From: Pirellulales bacterium
GTDB lineage: Bacteria > Planctomycetota > Planctomycetia > Pirellulales > DATAWG01
Assembly: GCA_036267355.1 (NCBI GenBank)
Contig: DATAWG010000098.1
Coordinates: forward strand, 62,001 to 126,000
Reading direction: 5' to 3'
Length of the DNA: 64,000 bases
In this document: piece by piece, positions 9,594-18,013 of the stretch
How the letters are laid out: every line of letters begins with the position of its first letter
How positions within the stretch are numbered: the stretch's first letter is position 1
The notes under the pieces: generated by a model
Database searches by the model: none
Told to the model about the DNA's origin: nothing
What the model saw: only the letters and a program-made list of their open reading frames with translations
Translations under genes and position numbers: made by a program

Positions 9594-9684
9594 CTGTTGG
9601 AGTTCACGCTGCAGCGTGTTGCCCCCTGTTGGAGTTCACGCTGCAGCGTGCCGCGAGCAACACGCTAAAGCGTGGGCTCCAACC
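9594..9684. repeat. Direct and inverted repeat GTTGGAGTTCACGCTGCAGC
   Basis: Two direct copies of TGTTGGAGTTCACGCTGCAG start at about 9594 and 9626. Each contains the small palindrome CACGCTGCAGCGTG. An inverted partner, CACGCTAAAGCGTGGGCTCC, covers about 9660-9680, so the block can fold into several alternative hairpins. Confidence 0.8.
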
Positions 9685-9870
9685 ATCCGATGCTAGCACG
9701 CAACAGCATTCACATTTCGCAACTGTTCCGCGTGGCTAAAGATCCGGCCCGCGTATGCAAATAGCGGCGCAGTCGTGGCATTTGGTAAACGGGGCGCGCC
9801 CCGCGAGTTTCCAATTTATAACCTGTCCACGCGGGCGAATGCAATTTACTGGCTTGCATTTGGCCGCCGC

Positions 9871-9899
9871 TTGCCTGCGGAGCATTCGAGTGACATAAT
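9871..9899 (+). promoter_or_regulatory. Candidate housekeeping promoter of the tyrosine-rich repeat gene
   Basis: TTGCCT (9871-9876) is separated by exactly 17 bases from CATAAT (9894-9899). The second box matches the -10 consensus at five of six positions. Transcription would begin about 47 bases before the ATG at 9953. It was found by eye only. Confidence 0.45.
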
Positions 9900-9952
9900 T
9901 GAATTGTGGACTTCGTTTACCGCTTCAAGGAATTCGGGGGGAGGAGGATTCT

Positions 9953-10477
9953 ATGAGACGACTGCTGAGTGGAGTTCTGGCGTTTGGAATCGGCATGGCG
10001 GCGCTGGCGGCAAGCGAAGCCAAAGCACAGGTGGTCTACTCGACCTACTATGCGGCCCCAGCGGCGACGTACTATGCCCCCGCGACGACGGCCTATTACG
10101 CTCCCGCGACGACGGCATACTACGCTCCCGCGACAACGGCGTACTATGCTCCCGCGACAACGGCGTACTATGCCCCTGCGACCACCGCGTACTATGCGCC
10201 TGCGAGCACCGCGTACTATGCCCCGGCGACGACGGCCTATTATGCACCCGAAGTGACGCCAGCCTACTATGCCGCCCCGGTCACGTCGTACTACGCTCCA
10301 GCCCCGGTGACGTCCTATTACGCTCCCTCGGTGACGGCCTATTATGCGCCGGCTCCGTATGCGGCCTATTATGGTCCGTCGGTCGGTGTGGGCGTAAGCG
10401 TCGGAGTGCCGGTTTACTATCGGCCGCGAGCTTATGTGCCGGGCGAGCCGGTGCGAAACTTCTTCCGGGCGCTGTAG
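9953..10477 (+). CDS. Secreted tyrosine-rich repeat protein (YYAP repeats)
   Basis: The product has 174 residues. A signal peptide (MRRLLSGVLAFGIG, cleavage near AKA-QVV) is followed by seven near-perfect copies of the octapeptide ATTAYYAP (one reads ASTAYYAP) and then by degenerate units such as VTSYYAPAP, down to a short unique C-terminus ending NFFRAL. Codons within the repeats vary at third positions, which suggests the protein repeat is kept by selection rather than being a very recent expansion. The start is fixed by GAGGAGG five bases before the ATG. I know of no named family for it. An exported structural or cell-surface protein that could be cross-linked through tyrosines is an inference from composition only. 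A strong terminator follows. Confidence 0.85.
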   Translation: MRRLLSGVLAFGIGMAALAASEAKAQVVYSTYYAAPAATYYAPATTAYYAPATTAYYAPATTAYYAPATTAYYAPATTAYYAPASTAYYAPATTAYYAPEVTPAYYAAPVTSYYAPAPVTSYYAPSVTAYYAPAPYAAYYGPSVGVGVSVGVPVYYRPRAYVPGEPVRNFFRAL

Positions 10478-10513
10478 TCGTTCGGCTAAATTCGGGCGAA
10501 CGCCTCGTATTTC

Positions 10514-10554
10514 GGATCGGTCTTTTCCACGCCGGAAAGGACTGATCCTTTTTT
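10514..10554 (+). terminator. Rho-independent terminator after the YYAP gene
   Basis: GGATCGGTCTTTTCC (10514-10528) pairs with GGAAAGGACTGATCC (10534-10548) with two imperfect positions and a five-base loop. A run of six T follows directly. It lies 37 bases after the stop codon. Confidence 0.85.
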
Positions 10555-10730
10555 GTTTTGACGCCGGCGGAGAATGACTCCGCGTTTCGCCTAGAATTCC
10601 TTGCCAACGCATCGGGCTAGTATTCCGTCGGCGACCGGACACGCCATCGATTGGCTGGTGCGGCCACCGGCCGCATGCGTTCGGTCTTCCGCACCTCACC
10701 TCACAGCCTCACAGCCTCAAGCCGCAAGCC

Positions 10731-12041
10731 TCACACGTAAGTGTTGATTAAATTTTCCAGCATTTCTTGGCGGCCGCTGGTGTTCGGCGTAATGTCGCCT
10801 TTTTCGAGCATGTATCGCTCGAGCGAGGCAAACGTGGCTTTGCCGCTTTCGATTTCGCCGCCGATGCCGGCTCCCCACGAGGCGTAGCGCTCGCGGACGA
10901 ATTTTTCGAGCGCCCCCTCGGCCCGGATCGCGGCGGCAATCTTCAGGCCGCGGGCGAAGGCGTCCATTCCGCCGATATGAGCGTGGAATAGATCGACCGG
11001 CTCGAAGCTTTCGCGCCGCACCTTGGCGTCGAAATTCACGCCGCCGGGAGCCAGGCCGCCGTATTTCATCACCGACAGCATGCACGTCGTCGTCAGGTAG
11101 ATGTCGGTCGGGAATTGGTCGGTGTCCCAGCCGAGCAACAGATCGCCGGTGTTGGCGTCGATCGAGCCCAAAAAGCCTTGGCTACCGGCATATTCAAGCT
11201 CGTGCTGCATCGTGTGGCCGGCGAGCGTAGCGTGGTTGGTTTCCAGATTCAGCTTGATGTGCTTGGTGAGATCGTAGGCGCGGAGGAAATTGATGCAGGC
11301 GGCCGCGTCGAAATCGTATTGGTGCTTCGTCGGCTCCTTCGGCTTCGGCTCGAAATAGAATTGGCCGGTGAAGCCGATTTGCTTGGCGTAGTCGACCGCC
11401 ATGTGCATGAAGCGGGCCAGATGGTCGAGCTCACGCTTCATGTCCGTGTTCCAAAGGTTCTGGTAGCCCTCGCGGCCGCCCCAGAATGTGTAGCCCGAGC
11501 CGCCGAGTTCCTTGGTCACCTCGAGCGCTTTTTTCACCTGCGCTGCGGCATAGGCAAACGCATCGGCATTCGGGCTGGTTGCGGCGCCGTGCATGTACCG
11601 CGGGTTGCTGAACAGGTTGGCCGTGCCCCAGAGGAGCGAAATTCCGGTGCGCTGCTGCTCTTCCTTCAAGACGCGCGCGACGGCGTCGAGATTCTTGTTC
11701 GAATCGGCGAGCGTTTTTCCCTCGGGAGCGACATCGCGGTCGTGGAAGCAATAGAAGCGATTGCCGAGCTTTTCCATGAACTCGAAAGCGACGCGAACCC
11801 GGTTGAGCGCGTTGTCGACCGAGTCTTGCGCCCCTTCCCACGGGCGCTGCATCGTGCCGGGGCCAAACGGATCGCTGCCGGTTCCGCGGAACGTGTGCCA
11901 ATACGACACGGCGAAGCGAAGATGGTCTTTCATCGGCTTGCCTTCGACGACTTCGTTTTCGTCGTAGTGGTGGAAGGCGAGCGGATTCTTGGATTTTGGC
12001 CCTTCGAAGCGAATTTTTTGAACGTCGGCAAAAGCGGTCAT
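10731..12041 (-). CDS. xylA: Xylose isomerase
   Basis: This is a cytoplasmic enzyme of 436 residues that interconverts D-xylose and D-xylulose, with a metal-dependent TIM-barrel fold. The length matches the group of about 435-440 residues to which the E. coli enzyme belongs. H100 and D103 in [10 protein letters not shown] correspond to the catalytic His/Asp pair. The segments [28 protein letters not shown] and GSIDANTGD carry the conserved Trp and metal ligands. The frame is open far upstream, but that part translates the spacer repeats, and alignment with known xylose isomerases fixes the ATG at 12041. No xylulokinase or transporter gene is adjacent, so regulation and operon context are unknown. 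Confidence 0.97.
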   Translation of the reverse strand: MTAFADVQKIRFEGPKSKNPLAFHHYDENEVVEGKPMKDHLRFAVSYWHTFRGTGSDPFGPGTMQRPWEGAQDSVDNALNRVRVAFEFMEKLGNRFYCFHDRDVAPEGKTLADSNKNLDAVARVLKEEQQRTGISLLWGTANLFSNPRYMHGAATSPNADAFAYAAAQVKKALEVTKELGGSGYTFWGGREGYQNLWNTDMKRELDHLARFMHMAVDYAKQIGFTGQFYFEPKPKEPTKHQYDFDAAACINFLRAYDLTKHIKLNLETNHATLAGHTMQHELEYAGSQGFLGSIDANTGDLLLGWDTDQFPTDIYLTTTCMLSVMKYGGLAPGGVNFDAKVRRESFEPVDLFHAHIGGMDAFARGLKIAAAIRAEGALEKFVRERYASWGAGIGGEIESGKATFASLERYMLEKGDITPNTSGRQEMLENLINTYV

Positions 12042-12744
12042 GTGGATTCCCGTCGACAGAAAATGATTCTTATTGGCAACCGATTGAGAATTGAATTGCT
12101 GCCCTCCGACAACCGATACAGGCGACCTGCCGTCGGGCGGTGCGGCTCGATTTGGTGATCCCACAACCCCCGAACGGGCATTATCGTGGCAAAAAAAGAT
12201 GCCGAACGCAAGGATGGGAACCGGGACGGCACTCACTGCTAGAATTGCCGGCCGCGGCACCAACCGAACCGGCCCAGCGCAACGCCAATTTCCCCTCGCT
12301 CCATGCGGGAGAGGGGCCGTGGGCGAGGGGGCGTTCGCCGCTGTGCCACTGGCCAGCGCAGTCGGCCAGTGCGAGCGCTGCGGCAGTGCCGGATGGCCCA
12401 ATGATCGTAGCCGGCCGAAACGCGATACGGCTGGGCGTGCATCGCCGCGTTGCATGGGCCAAGCAACTCGCACATCACACTGGCAGACCGCGCTTGCCAG
12501 TGGCACACATCCGGCCATTGCTGTACCGGCGGTTAGCGTGTTCGCGCGCAGGAGTTGGGTCTTCAAAATTCGAGAACGGCTGTTCGGTCGAAGGCGTGGA
12601 AAGTTTCCATGGGCACTTTTCGAGGCTGCTGGCCAGTCCGTGCGTATTCTGCGGGTCCGGCACGGCGCTCAAGACGCAATTCGACGAGCCGATCTTACGG
12701 ACTAGTCCTCCGCTTTTCGCGCGAAGGCAATTGGCGCGACGAAG
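12042..12744. other. 703-base spacer holding two palindromic repeats, no gene
   Basis: The stretch separates xylA and tag, both on the minus strand. It contains two copies of the CACTGGCA/TGCCAGTG palindrome (12343-12373 and 12476-12507) and a small G-rich hairpin near 12298-12335. Long open frames exist on both strands, but they have no recognisable composition and read through the repeats. Confidence 0.6.
12343..12507. repeat. Two copies of the CACTGGCA/TGCCAGTG palindrome (family A)
   Basis: The first copy reads GTGCCACTGGCCAGCGCAGT and continues to CGGCCAGTGCG. The second, at 12476-12507, is in the opposite orientation, with arms CACTGGCA and TGCCAGTGG. The family recurs at 22.1-22.4, 26.5-26.6, 27.65, 31.2-31.4 and 42.8 kb, with shorter relatives at 44.5 and 46.2 kb. 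Confidence 0.85.
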
Positions 12745-13350
12745 TCATCCACGAACGGCTGTCTGAAGCTCCGCATGGCGAAAGCAATCGACCAGATGAT
12801 CGTTTACCATGCCGACCGCTTGCATGAAGGCGTAGCAAATCGTCGGGCCGACGAATTTGAAGCCGCGGCGCAACAGGTCCTTGCTCATCGCCTCGGATTC
12901 CGGCGAACGCGCGGGGATGTCTTTCATCCCGCGCCAGGCGTTTTGCCGCAGCCGGCCAGCCGGCTCTACGGCAGTCGCAAATTGCCACAGATAACGATCG
13001 AAGGCGCCGAACTCGCGGCGCACTTCGAGCATGGCCTGCGCATTGCGAATCGCGGCGGCGATTTTCAACCGGTTCCGCACGATCCCCGCATCGGCCAGCA
13101 GCCGGGCCTGATCTCGCGTGCCAAAGCGGGCGACTTTCTCGGCGTCGAAATCGGCGAACGCGGCACGATACGCGGGGCGTTTTTTGAGAATTGTTTCCCA
13201 GCTCAAGCCGGCCTGGGCGCCTTCGAGAATCAGAAACTCGAACAGCCCGCGATCATCGCGCAACGGCACGCCCCATTCGCGATCGTGATATTCGATCATC
13301 AAATCGCTTTGGGCCCAGGGACAGCGTTGCATTTGATCGAGCGTCGTCAT
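12745..13350 (-). CDS. tag: DNA-3-methyladenine glycosylase I
   Basis: A 201-residue base-excision repair enzyme that removes 3-methyladenine from alkylated DNA. The opening RCPWAQSDLMIEYHDREWG and the core GLFEFLILEGAQAGLSWETI are diagnostic. The structural zinc ligands seen in E. coli Tag are present as C10, H22, H185 and C189, with the right H-x3-C spacing at the end. The C-terminus GPTICYAFMQAVGMVNDH is also conserved. The length fits the family (about 187-200). The ATG at 13350 has only a weak upstream site, and a second ATG six codons in is possible. Its neighbours are unrelated. Confidence 0.97.
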   Translation of the reverse strand: MTTLDQMQRCPWAQSDLMIEYHDREWGVPLRDDRGLFEFLILEGAQAGLSWETILKKRPAYRAAFADFDAEKVARFGTRDQARLLADAGIVRNRLKIAAAIRNAQAMLEVRREFGAFDRYLWQFATAVEPAGRLRQNAWRGMKDIPARSPESEAMSKDLLRRGFKFVGPTICYAFMQAVGMVNDHLVDCFRHAELQTAVRG

Positions 13351-13463
13351 AGAGTTTAGGGAATGGACGGAACCCGTCGCTTTCGCGGCGGCGTTCTGCT
13401 CGGTAAACTACCCGCCCCCGCTCGATCTCACAAGCAACGACGCCATTACGAGTCAAAACGTTT

Positions 13464-15296
13464 ATGACCAGCGATGAGCAGGCAACCTCGCCTGCACCGG
13501 CCGAGACTCCTTCCGCAGTTCCGGCACCCCGAGCCGGCAGCGCATCCCCCACCGCCCCCCACGCCCCGGCCGAAGCAACCGCACAAGCGCCGGCGCGTCA
13601 ACCGGCGATCGCGCCGGCCGCGCCCTCCGCAGCATCGCCGCGGCCGGCGCAACCCGTGCAACCGTTGCGCCCGCGGATCAAGATCGGCACGCAGCGCGAA
13701 GGAGTCGCGGCGCCGCGGATTCCGCCGCGCGTGACGACCGTCTTCAGCACGCCGGACCCGGGCAGTCCGCCGCCGGCGAGCAAACTTTCGGCCGCTCCAG
13801 CCATGCCTCGCCCCGCCGCTCCGCCTCAGTCTGAGTCGCATGCGGCTGAAACACCGTCGACTGAACCAACTTCAGCATTGGTAACCGCTCTCGAAACGAC
13901 GACCGCAGCCGCGCCGGCCACCGACACTCCGGTCGTTGAACCGCAGGCGCCCGAATCCCAGGCCACCGCTCAGCCCGAGCTGGCCCCGAAGCCAATGCAG
14001 CTTACGCCCGGCAAAACGGTGCGCAAGCTCGAGCGGCCGCTGCGGCCAGAGGAAAAAGTGGCCGTCCCCAATCTCCGCGCCGAACTGCCTCCAGAGCTGG
14101 CCGACGAACTTGAAGCGTCGCTCGGGGGCATGTCGATCGACGAATTGATCGAAAGCGAGCCCAAATCCTCGGCCACGGCCGAGCAGCTCGAGCCCGAATC
14201 GCGAGTGCGCGGCAAGGTGATCCACGTGCATCGCGACAGCGTGTTCGTCGATCTTGGCGGCCCGAACCAAGGCGTGTTGCCGTCGCGGCAATTCGCTACT
14301 CCGCCCGAGGTGGGCACGGTGGTGGAAGGCGTTGTCGTTCGCTTCAATGCCGAGGAGAGTTTATACGAGCTTTCGGTCGTAGGCGGGGCGGTCGATGTCG
14401 GCGATTGGTCGCAGGTGGCCGAGGGAATGATCGTCGAGGCCCGGATCACGGGGCACAACAAGGGCGGCCTGGAGTGCGACGTGAGCAAGCTCCGCGGCTT
14501 TATTCCCATGAGCCAGATCGCGCCCTATCGGGTCGAGCATCCAGAACAGTTTGTCGGGCAAGCCATGGTTTGCCTCGTGACCGAAGTCGATCCGGAGCGC
14601 CGCAAGCTGGTGCTCAGCCGCCGCTCGATGATCGAGCGCGAGCAAGCCGAGGCGAAGGAAAAAATGCTCGCCGAATTGGCCCCGGGCCAGATTCGCGAGG
14701 GGATCGTCCGCAGCCTGCGCGATTTCGGAGCGTTCGTCGATATCGGCGGCGTCGACGGCCTGTTGCACGTCAGCCAAATCAGTTGGGACCGCATCAAGCA
14801 TCCCAATGAAGTGCTTAAGGAAGGCCAAAAAATCCGGGTGAAGATCGACAAGATCAATCCCGAAACGCACAAGATCAGCCTCTCCTACCGCGATCTGATG
14901 GAGAATCCCTGGAAAACCGCGGCGAGCAAATACGCCGTCACGTCGATCGTGCGAGGCACGGTGTCGAAGCTGATGGACTTCGGCGCGTTCGTGCGGCTCG
15001 AGGCCGGCGTCGAGGGCTTGATTCACATCAGCGAACTGGCCCACCAGCGCGTGTTCCGCGCCAGCGATATCGTGTCGGAAGGGCAGGAGGTCGAGGTGAA
15101 GGTGTTGTCGGTCGATCCGGATGCCCAGCGGATCAGCCTCTCGCTCAAGGCCCTGCAAGCCCGGCCGGAGCCGAAGAAAAAAGCCGAGCCGGAGCAGGAA
15201 GAAGCCCCACCACTCCCGTCGCCCTCGAAGCGCTCGGTCCCGCTCAAAGGCGGCCTCGGCCGCGGAACCGGCGGTGCCTTTGGGTTGAAGTGGTAG
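13464..15296 (+). CDS. S1 RNA-binding domain protein (ribosomal protein S1-like)
   Basis: The product has 610 residues. The first 200 or so are low-complexity Ala/Pro/Thr-rich sequence with no fold signal. Four S1 (OB-fold) repeats follow at about 246-312, 318-392, 407-488 and 494-570. The third and fourth carry the classic pattern [20 protein letters not shown] and MDFGAFVRL...GLIHISELA, followed by KISLSYRDL and [10 protein letters not shown] basic and acidic tail ends the protein. It should bind mRNA in the cytoplasm and may be an S1-like translation factor. The long disordered N-terminus and only four S1 domains differ from the six-domain E. coli S1, so I give no gene symbol. Confidence 0.93.
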   Translation: MTSDEQATSPAPAETPSAVPAPRAGSASPTAPHAPAEATAQAPARQPAIAPAAPSAASPRPAQPVQPLRPRIKIGTQREGVAAPRIPPRVTTVFSTPDPGSPPPASKLSAAPAMPRPAAPPQSESHAAETPSTEPTSALVTALETTTAAAPATDTPVVEPQAPESQATAQPELAPKPMQLTPGKTVRKLERPLRPEEKVAVPNLRAELPPELADELEASLGGMSIDELIESEPKSSATAEQLEPESRVRGKVIHVHRDSVFVDLGGPNQGVLPSRQFATPPEVGTVVEGVVVRFNAEESLYELSVVGGAVDVGDWSQVAEGMIVEARITGHNKGGLECDVSKLRGFIPMSQIAPYRVEHPEQFVGQAMVCLVTEVDPERRKLVLSRRSMIEREQAEAKEKMLAELAPGQIREGIVRSLRDFGAFVDIGGVDGLLHVSQISWDRIKHPNEVLKEGQKIRVKIDKINPETHKISLSYRDLMENPWKTAASKYAVTSIVRGTVSKLMDFGAFVRLEAGVEGLIHISELAHQRVFRASDIVSEGQEVEVKVLSVDPDAQRISLSLKALQARPEPKKKAEPEQEEAPPLPSPSKRSVPLKGGLGRGTGGAFGLKW

Positions 15297-15333
15297 GCGC
15301 TGTTTCGATGTTGCCCTTCTGAAAGGGACGAAA

Positions 15334-15579
15334 ATGGATCTGGCCGGTGTTCGCGAAGCGCTCCATCGGCAACCGTTTGAGCCATTTGCCATCCGATTGG
15401 CCGATGGTCGCTCGCTGCCTGCTCCGCACCCAGATTTCGTGGCATTAACATCGCGCCGCGTAATCGTCGGCGGCGAGGACGATTCCTGGTCGATTATTGA
15501 ACCGCTCCTGATCGTCTCTCTCGACTGTTTGCCGAAAGGCGGCAGCAACGGCAAGCGACCGAAGAAGCCAAGGGCGTGA
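15334..15579 (+). CDS. Small conserved hypothetical protein
   Basis: This 81-residue cytoplasmic protein begins MDLAGVREALHRQPFEPFAI. The pattern of a short helix, then QPFEPFAIRLADGR, a HPDFVAL segment and a final IIEPLLIVSLD strand matches, from memory, a small family that is common and often multicopy in planctomycetes and has no known function. It starts 37 bases after the S1-domain gene on the same strand and could be co-transcribed with it. The C-terminal tail KGGSNGKRPKKPRA is basic. Confidence 0.72.
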   Translation: MDLAGVREALHRQPFEPFAIRLADGRSLPAPHPDFVALTSRRVIVGGEDDSWSIIEPLLIVSLDCLPKGGSNGKRPKKPRA

Positions 15580-15661
15580 GGCTTGGACGGCGATCCAAGC
15601 CGTGGCTGCGTGGGGCCAATTTGCCAATCGCGGAACTGCAAATCATGAGCCCAGGGGCCAA

Positions 15662-15778
15662 TTATGGGTGTTCCCACTCTCGTCGCTCTTGGTCTGGCAA
15701 AGCGACGAAAAGTCCATTCTTACTGATGTAAACACGCTTGCCGCTTGCCAGTTCAATTGTGCCAGTTCTTTTTGCCAT
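15662..15778 (-). CDS. Possible 38-residue protein
   Basis: An ATG at 15778 is preceded by AGGAAAGGG at a workable distance and opens a 38-codon frame beginning MAKRTGTIELASGKRVYIS and ending in REWEHP. The composition (Gly/Ser turn, beta-like KRVYISKNGLFVAL) looks like a small folded domain rather than noise. A longer frame reaching 15895 has no better start signal. I recognise no family. It is the only candidate gene between the small conserved protein and the DUF1080-like gene. Confidence 0.45.
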   Translation of the reverse strand: MAKRTGTIELASGKRVYISKNGLFVALPDQERREWEHP

Positions 15779-16079
15779 AGCTACCCTTTCCTGAAATAGA
15801 GCTCTCGGTCGTTGCTTGCTTTCGTCCTCATCAGCAGAGATACCAGTAAAGCGAATGCAATTCCGAATCGAGCATTGGGGTTCGTCCAGTGACATGTGTC
15901 TGTCATCTTTGCGACCTTTGCATTAGCATCGGTATCACTTCGCCTGGGCAAAAGCTAACGCCATTATCCAACTTGTTTGTCGGTGAAACGACCCCGAGGC
16001 CTGATGGGCCGGATTCGATCGCCGTTGCTCTTGCGCACTGCCGCGAGTTCGACGATTGCCGCACTCGCCGTCGGCCGAT
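15779..16079. other. 301-base spacer, nothing recognised
   Basis: No repeat, hairpin with a T-run, tRNA or plausible frame was seen. It should contain the promoter of the 38-residue frame and the 3' end of the exported protein transcript. Confidence 0.5.
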
Positions 16080-16856
16080 TTATTGCGCGGCTGCTGGAAC
16101 GGCGTTCCAGACCTTGATGTCTTTGAAAAATCCGTCCTTGCCGGCGACGCCGAGTTCGATCTTGGATTTCGTTTCGTGGCCGATGCCCGAGGACTTGAGG
16201 AAACCGGCGGGCTTGCCGTCGATGGTGACCCGCATCTCGTCGCCCACGGTTTCGACCACCAGCGTATACCATTTTTCGGCTTCGAGCTTGGTAGGGAAGG
16301 TGGCGCTGCGGCCTTGGAGCAGCTTGGCGCGCTCGGCCTTTTTGGTCGGATCGCCGCTCATCTTGTAGATGTCGTTGCGCATGGTGCCGTCGCGCTCGTC
16401 GATGATCGTCACTCCGTTGAGCCGCACCTGGGCCCGGCAGAGGTGGCCGTAGTGCGAGCCGGTGTATTTGCGATCGTCGAATTCCACATCCATCATCGTC
16501 GCGCCGGCGAAGCGAATTTTCACCTCGACGACGCTGTCTTTGGTGGGCACCTCGAGGCCATACACCGCCGCATGGGCCATGATGGCCGGCTTGCCGTTGG
16601 TCGCCGGCACATTCTTATCGCGCACCTGCGAACCTTTGAGCATGCCGTCTTCGACCACGAATTTCGGGACAACGTCGTGCCAAAGATTTGCGGTGCTGTT
16701 GCCCTTAAAATCGTCTTCGAACAATAGCCCCTGCTTCTCGGCGATCGATTTGGCTGGGATCGCCGGCGGTTCGGCGGCAAGGGCGCTGGCAAAGGCGCTG
16801 GCAACGGCGGCGGCAGTGCAGAAAAGCAACGGCACGGCGAGGAATCGCATGTTCAT
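16080..16856 (-). CDS. Exported DUF1080-like (3-keto-disaccharide hydrolase-type) protein
   Basis: A 258-residue exported protein. The signal peptide runs MNMRFLAVPLLFC to about ALAAE. The mature part is a concanavalin-like beta sandwich of the kind found in the DUF1080/3-keto-disaccharide hydrolase group: LLFEDDFKGNS at the start, KWYTLVVETVGDEMRVTIDGKPAG near the end, and the final FFKDIKVWNAVPA strand. Such domains bind or cleave glycans and are greatly expanded in planctomycetes. Length fits a single-domain member. Catalytic residues cannot be assigned by eye. Two ATG codons (16856, 16850) lie two codons apart and either could be used. Confidence 0.85.
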   Translation of the reverse strand: MNMRFLAVPLLFCTAAAVASAFASALAAEPPAIPAKSIAEKQGLLFEDDFKGNSTANLWHDVVPKFVVEDGMLKGSQVRDKNVPATNGKPAIMAHAAVYGLEVPTKDSVVEVKIRFAGATMMDVEFDDRKYTGSHYGHLCRAQVRLNGVTIIDERDGTMRNDIYKMSGDPTKKAERAKLLQGRSATFPTKLEAEKWYTLVVETVGDEMRVTIDGKPAGFLKSSGIGHETKSKIELGVAGKDGFFKDIKVWNAVPAAAQ

Positions 16857-17392
16857 GGGATTGGCTCTGATGGGACGGATTTGATCTGGGCGCAAAATGA
16901 GCTTACCGGCGAGCCCGCAACGAACCGCAATCCGCGATTGCTTCGGTCCACCTAGCCCACCGCCACCCGACCGAAGGGCGGCAACAAAGTGTCCATGCTA
17001 GGCAGGCCGTTGCTAGCAAGCAAGGATCGCCCGCTCGCGTTCTCGTTTTAGCGTACTGCGTTACCGAGGCGACGACGCCTCCCCGCATCACGAAGGAAAT
17101 TCGGCAAGCGTCTAAGGCGGGGTCCTGTTGTATTGCAGCGTCGAGTGCGACGGTCCGCTTTAGAGGGAAAATCACCGGTTCAGCAGCTATCAATCGGTCT
17201 TCCTGATGCGGCCGTGCTCCAAACTTCCCTGCCGATTCCTGGACAGGTTTCTCGACCGAAACTATCATAAGTGCTGTACCTTGCGTCGTTTTCTCGCCGC
17301 AACATTTGGAAGCGATCGGCCAGATCCTGCGTGAGCTGGCTGTTTGCGGCGACCCGCGGTTTGCGATCTTCAACGTTGAGGTGCCGCCGTTC
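16857..17392. other. 536-base spacer between divergent genes
   Basis: This is the upstream region of the DUF1080-like gene (leftward) and of the membrane protein gene (rightward). The open frames inside it have no start signal or family resemblance. The only regulatory hint is GAGG at 17378-17381 in front of the membrane protein ATG. Confidence 0.5.
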
Positions 17393-18013
17393 ATGGCTAA
17401 TGTCTACTCGATTGCCTATACCGTGCTCGGCGTTGTGGTCGCCCATTGCTGTCTTCTGGTATGGACTGCGCTTCTGCTTCCTGGTCCGGTCGACCGTGCC
17501 CGGCGGCGGATCGAACTTCGGCCGCTGACGAGTTTTCTTGTGGGGCTGGTGTGCTTCTTGACAGCCGTTTGCTTGTGGGGTGGCTTTTCGCTGCTGCGCG
17601 CCAGGCTGGTGCCGCGAGTCGACGACTGGCTCGAATATCTGTCGGTGCATCTCCAGTTTACGCGCACGTATAACGACGCTTGGATTCTGACCAACGCGTT
17701 TTTTTGGCTGTTGATGATTCCGTTCTTTGCGGCCTTTATCTTCGGCGAGGCCGGCTTTTCCCAAATCTTCGCTATCCGCGCCCGCGGGATGATGCGCGAC
17801 GATCGGCCGCTGCTGTGCCTGACGTATGGCGCGTCTTGCACCAGCGTTTCGTATTTTCTGCCGTTAATCGGGTGGTTTGTCTTCTTGCCGATCGTCGGGC
17901 TAATTTCCGTTGGAGCCGGCATTTGCGGTATGCTGGGGTTCGGTTCGGCTCGCGTTGGCGAATCCCGCACGGCTTCCGCTCGCCGCCAAGAACCCCTGTT
18001 CACGGGTCGATGA
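17393..18013 (+). CDS. Integral membrane protein of unknown function, coupled to DUF1800 gene
   Basis: The product has 206 residues with about five hydrophobic segments: VYSIAYTVLGVVVAHCCLLV, FLVGLVCFLTAVCLWGG, ILTNAFFWLLMIPFFAAFIF, a CLTYGASCTSVSYF stretch, and LIGWFVFLPIVGLISVGAG. I do not recognise a family. The ATG at 17393 has GAGG eleven bases upstream; a frame opening at 17306 has no such site. The stop codon overlaps the start of the DUF1800 gene as ATGA, so the two are translated together. That makes a role in anchoring, export or partnership with the DUF1800/DUF1501 pair reasonable, but this is inference. Confidence 0.75.
   Translation: MANVYSIAYTVLGVVVAHCCLLVWTALLLPGPVDRARRRIELRPLTSFLVGLVCFLTAVCLWGGFSLLRARLVPRVDDWLEYLSVHLQFTRTYNDAWILTNAFFWLLMIPFFAAFIFGEAGFSQIFAIRARGMMRDDRPLLCLTYGASCTSVSYFLPLIGWFVFLPIVGLISVGAGICGMLGFGSARVGESRTASARRQEPLFTGR

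Larger units (their letters stand above)
9531..9952. other. Spacer between divergent genes with palindromic repeats
   Basis: This is the shared upstream region of the second DUF1559 gene and the tyrosine-rich repeat protein. It holds a three-part palindromic repeat (9594-9684), a plausible plus-strand promoter (9871-9899) and a strong ribosome binding site, GAGGAGG, at 9941-9947. No coding frame in it looks real. Confidence 0.7.

Noticed and set aside
10066-10255. CRISPR-like regular repeats of about 24 bases
   Set aside because: The repeats are directly adjacent with no spacers and encode a protein repeat in frame; there are no cas genes in the window.
12042-12566. An N-terminal extension of xylose isomerase of about 175 residues
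   Set aside because: It translates spacer repeats, and the enzyme family starts at the ATG at 12041.
16903-17394. A 163-codon minus-strand frame in the spacer before the membrane protein gene
   Set aside because: No ribosome binding site, no family likeness and irregular composition; it overlaps the start of the membrane protein gene.
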